Shown here: positions 1 to 3,797 of the stretch, in pieces
Numbering within the stretch: the first letter of the stretch is position 1
How the letters are laid out: each line of letters opens with the position of its first letter
Source: an uncultured Fibrobacterota bacterium
Lineage (GTDB): Bacteria > Fibrobacterota > Chitinivibrionia > Chitinivibrionales > Chitinispirillaceae
Reading direction: 5' to 3'
Assembly (NCBI GenBank): GCA_903888815.1
Contig: CAISVC010000495.1
Location: forward strand, 1 to 5,811
Length of the DNA: 5,811 nt
Translations under genes and position numbers: made by a program
Notes under the pieces: model-generated
Told to the model about the DNA's origin: nothing
The model's input: the letters and a program-made list of their open reading frames with translations, nothing else
Database searches by the model: none

Positions 1-25
1 CCGGGAGAGTAATGTTTATTTTCAT
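1..25 (-). CDS. Possible start of a leftward gene cut by the window edge
   Basis: An ATG on the minus strand at 25-23 opens a frame reading MKINITLP before the sequence ends. A purine-rich stretch (AAAAGGGA on the minus strand, about 31-38) sits five bases upstream and could serve as a ribosome binding site. The preceding 60 bases after the tRNA are AT-rich and could hold a promoter. Only eight codons are visible, so no family can be named and the call rests on the start context alone. It may equally be chance. Confidence 0.25.
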
Positions 26-87
26 GGCGATCCCTTTTAAATACCCGTGCCTTACCTTTGATGGTACCATAAGAAAACGTAAAAAAA

Positions 88-161
88 TGGGCGCAGCTGG
101 ACTCGAACCAGCGGTCTCCGCGATGTGAACGCGGCGCTCTTACCAGCTGAGCCATGCGCCC
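88..161 (-). tRNA. tRNA-Val, anticodon CAC
   Basis: Read on the minus strand, the sequence folds into a complete cloverleaf. It has a 7-bp acceptor stem (GGGCGCA/TGCGCCC), a 4-bp D stem (GCTC/GAGC), a 5-bp anticodon stem (CCGCG/CGCGG) around the loop TTCACAT, a 5-base variable region, and a T arm GCTGG-TTCGAGT-CCAGC. The anticodon CAC reads the valine codon GUG. The discriminator base is A. The 3' CCA is not encoded: the discriminator is followed directly by seven T residues (87-81), so CCA must be added by tRNA nucleotidyltransferase. The T run after the GC-rich acceptor stem might help end transcription. The gene lies 40 bases downstream of the PilZ gene on the same strand but appears to have its own promoter. 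Confidence 0.96.
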
Positions 162-176
162 TATTTCCGCTCCTCA

Positions 177-205
177 AAAATAGCATGCTGTGAGCAGTCA
201 GTCAA
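177..205 (-). promoter_or_regulatory. Sigma-70-type promoter for the tRNA-Val gene
   Basis: On the minus strand TTGACT (205-200, five of six matches to TTGACA) is followed after exactly 17 bases by TATTTT (182-177). A start about seven bases further on would give a leader of roughly eight bases before the tRNA 5' end at 161. The stretch just after the -10 (GAGGAGCGG) is G-rich, which is typical of growth-rate-controlled stable-RNA promoters. The -35 box overlaps the TGA stop of the PilZ gene. The boxes are seen; promoter activity is inferred. Confidence 0.5.
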
Positions 206-576
206 CAGGAATGGAGAGACGGCGCTGCTGCGGCAGCTGCTTTAGCGATGAAATGCTGCAGCAGTTTCTGTTCTGCAATGGCGAGATCCTTGAACTGAAC
301 GCCGATATCGAATTTTTTCCTTTTCATTGCATGGACGACGATGGCATCGGTTCGAATCACGATGGGGGATTCCGGCAATGCAAAAGTCAGACGCAGAAGG
401 TCGCCGGGATTGAACGGCATGGCTGCTTCGAACATCATGCCCGATTCGCTGATATTTTCAGCCGCGCAGATTTCTTCCACTTCGGATTCTGAGCCGGCGC
501 GGGGAAGCACATTGATTTCAACGCTCACGAGATCAACGGTTATACGGGGAGATTTGCGTTTTTCAGTGGATTCCAT
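202..576 (-). CDS. PilZ-domain protein, probable cyclic-di-GMP-binding regulator
   Basis: This small protein of 124 residues consists almost entirely of a PilZ domain. The N-terminus carries the basic motif EKRKSPR (residues 5-11), equivalent to the RxxxR loop that grips cyclic di-GMP. The second signature, N-I-S-E-S-G (about residues 41-46), matches the (D/N)xSxxG motif. The rest follows the fold: GDLLRLTFALP, then FDIGVQFKDL, ending in a helix rich in L, Q and F. Both ligand motifs are intact, so ligand binding is likely. With no output domain it probably acts in the cytoplasm by touching a partner, for example in motility, polysaccharide export or adhesion; the partner cannot be read from this context. 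The tail has six consecutive alanines and ends in Cys. The start at ATG 576 places the R motif at the usual distance; a TTG at 654 would add an N-terminus unlike the family. No clear Shine-Dalgarno precedes 576. It is followed by tRNA-Val on the same strand. Confidence 0.87.
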   Translation of the reverse strand: MESTEKRKSPRITVDLVSVEINVLPRAGSESEVEEICAAENISESGMMFEAAMPFNPGDLLRLTFALPESPIVIRTDAIVVHAMKRKKFDIGVQFKDLAIAEQKLLQHFIAKAAAAAAPSLHSC

Positions 577-626
577 GACAGCAAAATAATAACAAGGAAG
601 AGAAGGAGGCAATGAGAGAAAAAATA

Positions 627-654
627 CATATAAAATTCTAAGTAACGTCAGCAA
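627..654 (-). promoter_or_regulatory. Weak candidate promoter for the PilZ gene
   Basis: On the minus strand TTGCTG (654-649) and TATATG (632-627) are separated by 16 bases, and lie about 50 bases upstream of the ATG at 576. Each box matches the sigma-70 consensus only partly (three and four of six). The surrounding DNA is AT-rich, so a chance match is quite possible. Confidence 0.25.
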
Positions 655-710
655 TTATTTTACTCAACCGAGAAACTTTATGGATCAGAAGCTCTTAGCA
701 ACGATTAATA

Positions 711-1562
711 ATGATTTTATCTATTAATTCATATACCCGCGTAACGCTGGCGCTTGATATCGTCTGTACAATAGAAGATGGACCCTATAAGGGGTACCAT
801 GAACTTGGCACGGTCAAGCACCAGATTGATTTGTGCGATACGGTACGTGTTGAAGAATCGCATGCCGACCTGCTGGAGTGCGATGATCCTGCGGTTCCCT
901 GCGACGACAGAAACGTGTGCCTGAAAGCGGCAAAGGTGGTACAAAAGAGCCTCGGGTTGGACCGCCACGTGCGCATCACGCTCGGGAAACGGATCCCGGT
1001 CATGGCCGGGCTTGCCGGAGGCAGCGCCAACGCCGCCGCTACCTTGGCCCTTCTTAATGAACTGTGGGAACTCCGGCTTACAACACCTCAGCTCATCGAT
1101 CTGGGGCGGAGCGTCGGCATGGATGTTCCGTATTATTTTTACGGCGGCACCGTCTTTGACTCGGAAGCCGGCCTGCGGCTTGAACCGGTCGCAACCGGCT
1201 GTTCCTTTATTTTCGTGCTTGCATGCCCGGACTTCGGCGTCTCGACGCGGGAGGCCTACTCGGGAATCGATTACACCGTTATTGGACAGATGCAAAGGCT
1301 GACCGTGAAGCTGCGTGAAGCGCTTGAGGCCGGTGACCCGGACAGCACCTTTCGGTTTATGCACAACGATTTCGAACAGACGGTGTTTCCACGTTTCCCG
1401 CGTCTTTCCACTCTTAAAAAAGAACTTCTGGAGGCTGGCTGCAGCGCCGCGCTTCTGACCGGATCCGGGTCCACGGTGATCGGCATTGCGCGTGATCATG
1501 CCCATGCGGAAGCGATACGGAAGAAAATCAGCTGCAGGACGATAGTAGCTTCGACGAAGTAA
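711..1562 (+). CDS. ispE: 4-diphosphocytidyl-2-C-methyl-D-erythritol kinase (divergent)
   Basis: IspE is the GHMP-family kinase that phosphorylates CDP-methylerythritol at the 2-hydroxyl with ATP, the fourth enzyme of the cytoplasmic MEP route to isoprenoid precursors. The product is 283 residues, the same length as the E. coli enzyme. The substrate-site motif GYHEL is at 28-32. The glycine-rich ATP loop IPVMAGLAGGSANAAATL spans 95-112. GMDVPYYF at 136-143 contains the predicted catalytic Asp138. NDFE (219-222) and the third GHMP motif LLTGSGSTVIG (248-258) follow at family spacing. The usual N-terminal (A)KxN segment reads T-R-V-T (9-12): Arg replaces the conserved Lys and Thr the conserved Asn, and the loop before GYH is a few residues longer. 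It is therefore a divergent branch, or less likely a related GHMP kinase with altered substrate. The ATG at 711 fits the family N-terminus but has no clear Shine-Dalgarno. It stands alone, divergent from PilZ and convergent with the next gene. Confidence 0.88.
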   Translation: MILSINSYTRVTLALDIVCTIEDGPYKGYHELGTVKHQIDLCDTVRVEESHADLLECDDPAVPCDDRNVCLKAAKVVQKSLGLDRHVRITLGKRIPVMAGLAGGSANAAATLALLNELWELRLTTPQLIDLGRSVGMDVPYYFYGGTVFDSEAGLRLEPVATGCSFIFVLACPDFGVSTREAYSGIDYTVIGQMQRLTVKLREALEAGDPDSTFRFMHNDFEQTVFPRFPRLSTLKKELLEAGCSAALLTGSGSTVIGIARDHAHAEAIRKKISCRTIVASTK

Positions 1563-1580
1563 AAGAGAACGGTTTTTCCG

Positions 1581-2051
1581 CTACCGGCGGCTCCACGGCA
1601 TGAAGCCGTAATCGTACATCCCGTATCCGTAATACGAGGGATAGTTAACAATGGAGAAGTTGAACTGGAACCGGTCCGACGGTTTCCATGACAGCGAAAC
1701 GTCGAACGGAATGTTTTTGAAATAATTCAGTGACTGCATGTTCTGGGCGGTCAGGTTCTGGTACGGTGAAAACGACGAATGGATTGGCAGACTGAAATTG
1801 AGATTGAGGGTCACCGGTGCGGCAAACCGGTACTGCAGCATGGTCGAATAGAAACTCTGCGACTGGAGGCTTGAATACCCTCCGCCGCTCAGCATGCCGA
1901 AGCTCATGCTGTGGGAAACCGTAAGACGGGAGGGGTCAATCAGCCCCTTATCCTTTGTACTGTCGCTGGTCTGGTCATAGGCGGTTTTTGACTGGGCAAA
2001 AACAAGAGAAACCGTAAACAGCAGCGTTACTATAAAAAGCCCGTTTTTCAT
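1581..2051 (-). CDS. Small exported protein, predicted beta-rich outer-membrane-associated, function unknown
   Basis: I recognise no named family. The 156-residue product opens with a clear Sec signal peptide: Lys2, a hydrophobic core LFIVTLLFTVSLV, and likely cleavage after VFA before Gln20. A short polar linker rich in S, T, D and K follows. From about residue 39 come alternating polar and hydrophobic segments typical of beta strands: RLTVSHSMSFGM, SFYSTMLQYRF, VTLNLNFSLP, FDVSLSWKP and FQFNFSIVNYP. Gly/Ser turns lie between them. The C-terminus is rich in Tyr, Gly, Phe and Met and ends in Arg-Arg, not the terminal Phe of classic porins. This suggests a small barrel or a periplasmic beta protein facing the outer membrane. 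Proteins with a DPSR...SHS.SF pattern seem to recur in FCB and candidate-phylum genomes, from general recollection only. The start is supported by AGGAGA six bases upstream. Its 3' end converges on ispE with an 18-base gap. Confidence 0.75.
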   Translation of the reverse strand: MKNGLFIVTLLFTVSLVFAQSKTAYDQTSDSTKDKGLIDPSRLTVSHSMSFGMLSGGGYSSLQSQSFYSTMLQYRFAAPVTLNLNFSLPIHSSFSPYQNLTAQNMQSLNYFKNIPFDVSLSWKPSDRFQFNFSIVNYPSYYGYGMYDYGFMPWSRR

Positions 2052-2057
2052 AATCGT

Positions 2058-2063
2058 TCTCCT
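2058..2063 (-). promoter_or_regulatory. Ribosome binding site of the small exported protein
   Basis: AGGAGA on the minus strand lies six bases before the ATG at 2051. It fixes the start that yields the complete signal peptide. Confidence 0.75.
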
Positions 2064-2134
2064 GTCCGGCGTTTCGTCTGTTTATGGCCGTCAGCGAAAA
2101 AAAAGAATTATTGGCAAAACCGACAAATAGTTCT

Positions 2135-2148
2135 TATTATTAATAATA
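2135..2148. promoter_or_regulatory. 14-bp AT-only perfect palindrome between divergent genes
   Basis: TATTATTAATAATA is a perfect inverted repeat centred between 2141 and 2142. It lies in the 228-base spacer between the divergent genes starting at 2051 (minus) and 2280 (plus), 84 bases from the former. It could be an operator for a dimeric regulator or part of an AT-rich promoter region. Because the local DNA is almost purely A and T, a palindrome of this length is much less surprising than it would be in balanced sequence. Confidence 0.3.
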
Positions 2149-2219
2149 TATTCTGGGTCAGGGAGTTTTCCAGCAATTTTCGGACAGAGGGGCGCGGAAA
2201 GAATTTTGCAGAGATAAAT

Positions 2220-2248
2220 TTGATTTATAATAATCAAAGTCATATAAT
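2220..2248 (+). promoter_or_regulatory. Sigma-70-type promoter of the secreted two-domain protein
   Basis: TTGATT (2220-2225) and a perfect TATAAT (2243-2248) are spaced by exactly 17 bases. Transcription would start near 2255, leaving a leader of about 25 bases with the ribosome binding site just before the ATG at 2280. A second TATAAT at 2226-2231 lacks a properly spaced -35 box. A start near 2255 also rules out translation from the in-frame TTG at 2220. Confidence 0.6.
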
Positions 2249-2269
2249 TAGAAAGACACCAACAAGAAG

Positions 2270-2275
2270 AGGAGG
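2270..2275 (+). promoter_or_regulatory. Ribosome binding site deciding the start at 2280
   Basis: AGGAGG, extended upstream as AGAGGAGG, ends four bases before the ATG at 2280. It selects this codon over the in-frame TTG at 2220. The product then begins directly with a signal peptide. Confidence 0.8.
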
Positions 2276-2279
2276 TTGT

Positions 2280-3692
2280 ATGATCGTCCGGAATTTCAGG
2301 TACGTTGTTTGTGCAGCAGGACTGCTGGTTTCACTTGCATTCGGTCAGTATCCGTTTTCGGATGATTTTTCAAATCCCGTGCAGACCAATTCAAACTGGC
2401 TCCAGATGCCGGCGGATTCGGTCAACAGGGCTTGTTCCAGCGGTGTATATAAGGTAACAAACCAGCATATGGGTTATGCGGCGCTGGTATACCATACTTT
2501 TGCGACCAAAACTCCCACCTTTACGGCATCGTGCGTTATCAAGCGCACTTCAGCGGCTGTCGCCGCAGGAATGTGGCTCTGCCTTTCAACGTCCGGCACT
2601 CCTTCGGGTTATGCGGTCCAGTTGTACAATTCCGGAGATCCGGCCGTGGGGTATATCACTATCCGCAAATATGCGACCGCCGGCAGCGGCCAGATCTTAG
2701 GGGTCGAATATCACTTTCAGAACCTGTCGGATACGCTCATGGTGAGCAAGCAGGGGAACACGCTCTTTGTTTTCTGCAACGGCGTGTTCCTTGACAGCGT
2801 CACCGACAATACAAATCCGATTGCATCGGGCGATTTCGGGCTGATGGTACCGCCAAATTCACAGGTAACCTTTGATGACGTGCTGTTCACGAACCAGTTC
2901 ACGCCAGGAAGTTTTCCAACCCGCTTTATTGACAGCTTTGACAACAGCAGTATGGGAAAGTACTGGATCATGAGGCCGAGCCAGTATTTAGCCGAAGACA
3001 CCGTTTTGAAAATGACCGTTCCGCCGGCTGCCGGCGCTTTCTGCGATGTACGGATGACGCTTGATACCCTTGCCGCCCGGCTTGTGGTTTCCTGGCGGAG
3101 CGGCGACTCAATTCCGTTTTACGGATTGTATCTGTACGGCCCGCCGGATACGTCTTCAGGTACCTTTCCCATGGTTTTCTTTGGAATTGACGGCAGCAGA
3201 GTCGGCAAAGCTTTTATGCTGGCCGCTTCCGCGTCGCCGAGTCAGTATATCAGGGGAAAAGCGATCTGGACCGGCACCGATTCGGTGTTTTTTAAAGATA
3301 CGATTGATGTTTTCAGGACGACGGGTTCAAATTATTACTTCATGAATGTCAACGGATACAGAATAGATTCCCTTGCGACTGCGTCAGTTACTTTTCCAAT
3401 TTACGGCGCCGGTATCTTCTGCTGGGGCAGCACTACGGGCGGCCAGATTGTATACGTCGATTATTTCCGGGTCGGGCCTGATTCCAACAGCACTCCGGTA
3501 GTATATATCGCCAAAGGAACGCGCACCCTGAAAAACATCAGATTTGCTCCTCTGACGAGCAGATACCTGTTTGATCCGCTCGGCAGAAAAGTCGGGATAC
3601 GGGATGCATCCGGCCGCCTGACCGGCAAGGTGCTGGCGCCCGGGTGCTATATCATGAAAGAGGGGAAGAGCGGGGTAATTATTAAGAAGTAG
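2280..3692 (+). CDS. Secreted protein with two LamG-like domains and a T9SS-like C-terminal sorting module
   Basis: This 470-residue exported protein has no gene name I can give. Residues 1-22 form a Sec signal peptide (Arg4, Arg7, core VVCAAGLLVSLAFG, cleavage likely before Gln23). Two beta-rich halves of similar plan follow. The first runs about 26-205, opening FSDDFSNP...NW and closing VTFDDVLF. The second runs about 216-398, opening FIDSFDNSSMGKYW and closing IVYVDYFRVG. The opening Asp-Phe and closing V-x-(F/Y)-D-(D/Y)-x-(F/L) strands are typical of concanavalin/LamG-like jelly rolls that bind sugars; no catalytic acid pair stands out. After a linker, residues 428-470 read RYLFDPLGRKVG, then APGCYIMKEGKSGVIIKK. 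That resembles the tail of T9SS type A or Fibrobacter secreted proteins (YD..GR.v ... l..GvYi....g...k.v). It is thus probably on the cell surface or released, possibly binding polysaccharide. The start is set by AGGAGG. It is divergent from the small exported protein. Confidence 0.82.
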   Translation: MIVRNFRYVVCAAGLLVSLAFGQYPFSDDFSNPVQTNSNWLQMPADSVNRACSSGVYKVTNQHMGYAALVYHTFATKTPTFTASCVIKRTSAAVAAGMWLCLSTSGTPSGYAVQLYNSGDPAVGYITIRKYATAGSGQILGVEYHFQNLSDTLMVSKQGNTLFVFCNGVFLDSVTDNTNPIASGDFGLMVPPNSQVTFDDVLFTNQFTPGSFPTRFIDSFDNSSMGKYWIMRPSQYLAEDTVLKMTVPPAAGAFCDVRMTLDTLAARLVVSWRSGDSIPFYGLYLYGPPDTSSGTFPMVFFGIDGSRVGKAFMLAASASPSQYIRGKAIWTGTDSVFFKDTIDVFRTTGSNYYFMNVNGYRIDSLATASVTFPIYGAGIFCWGSTTGGQIVYVDYFRVGPDSNSTPVVYIAKGTRTLKNIRFAPLTSRYLFDPLGRKVGIRDASGRLTGKVLAPGCYIMKEGKSGVIIKK

Positions 3693-3727
3693 CTGAAATA
3701 AGTCCGTAATATTTCTCATCTGACAGG

Positions 3728-3754
3728 CCCCCCTCTTTGACTGGAGAAGGGGGG
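3728..3754. repeat. C-tract/G-tract hairpin, possible dispersed palindromic repeat
   Basis: CCCCCCT (3728-3734) pairs with AGGGGGG (3748-3754). Four more pairs (two of them G-T), beyond a single bulged A at 3747, close a GACT loop. A further AGGGGG follows at 3761-3766. The element occupies the 105-base spacer between the stop codons of two convergent genes, so it could end or stabilise both transcripts. No T run follows on either strand, so it is not a standard intrinsic terminator. The pattern of a C-run, short loop, G-run, GTGG and another G-run resembles G/C-tract palindromic elements scattered in many bacterial intergenic regions. Whether it is repeated in this genome cannot be seen here. 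Confidence 0.5.
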
Positions 3755-3797
3755 TGGTTCAGGGGGAGAGATTTTAGCAATAAATCAGGGTTAAAGT

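Noticed and set aside
61..70. Ten-base palindrome ATGGTACCAT downstream of the tRNA
   Set aside because: Short, with no flanking symmetry and no second copy in a regulatory position; likely chance.
604..641. Nine-codon frame (MREKIHIKF) after a strong AGGAGG upstream of ispE
   Set aside because: The spacing from AGGAGG to the ATG is only two bases, the peptide has no stalling or attenuation signature, and no terminator hairpin follows. Probably chance in purine-rich DNA.
577..654. N-terminal extension of the PilZ protein from a TTG at 654
   Set aside because: The added 26 residues give a hydrophobic, Pro-rich stretch read from an AT/pyrimidine-rich spacer. The PilZ basic motif sits naturally right after the ATG at 576, and a candidate promoter overlaps the extension.
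680..727. Fifteen-codon frame (MDQKLLATINNDFIY) overlapping the start of ispE in another frame
   Set aside because: No ribosome binding site precedes it and the peptide is uninformative. Coupling to ispE is imaginable but unsupported.
729..1505. A 258-codon open frame on the minus strand opposite ispE
   Set aside because: Its translation is rich in Arg, Gly, His and Lys with no recognisable domain. It lies wholly antisense to a gene with clear GHMP kinase motifs, so it is a codon-bias shadow.
1563..1580. Terminator between ispE and the small exported gene
   Set aside because: CGG-TTTTT-CCG at the start of the gap makes only a 3-bp stem; no supportable terminator.
2220..2279. Longer start (TTG 2220) for the two-domain secreted protein
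   Set aside because: It would place 20 polar residues before the signal peptide, it coincides with the -35 box, and AGGAGG clearly selects the ATG at 2280.
3728..3770. Standard intrinsic terminator for either convergent gene
   Set aside because: The hairpin is strong, but neither strand has a T run after the stem, so it was recorded as a hairpin/repeat.
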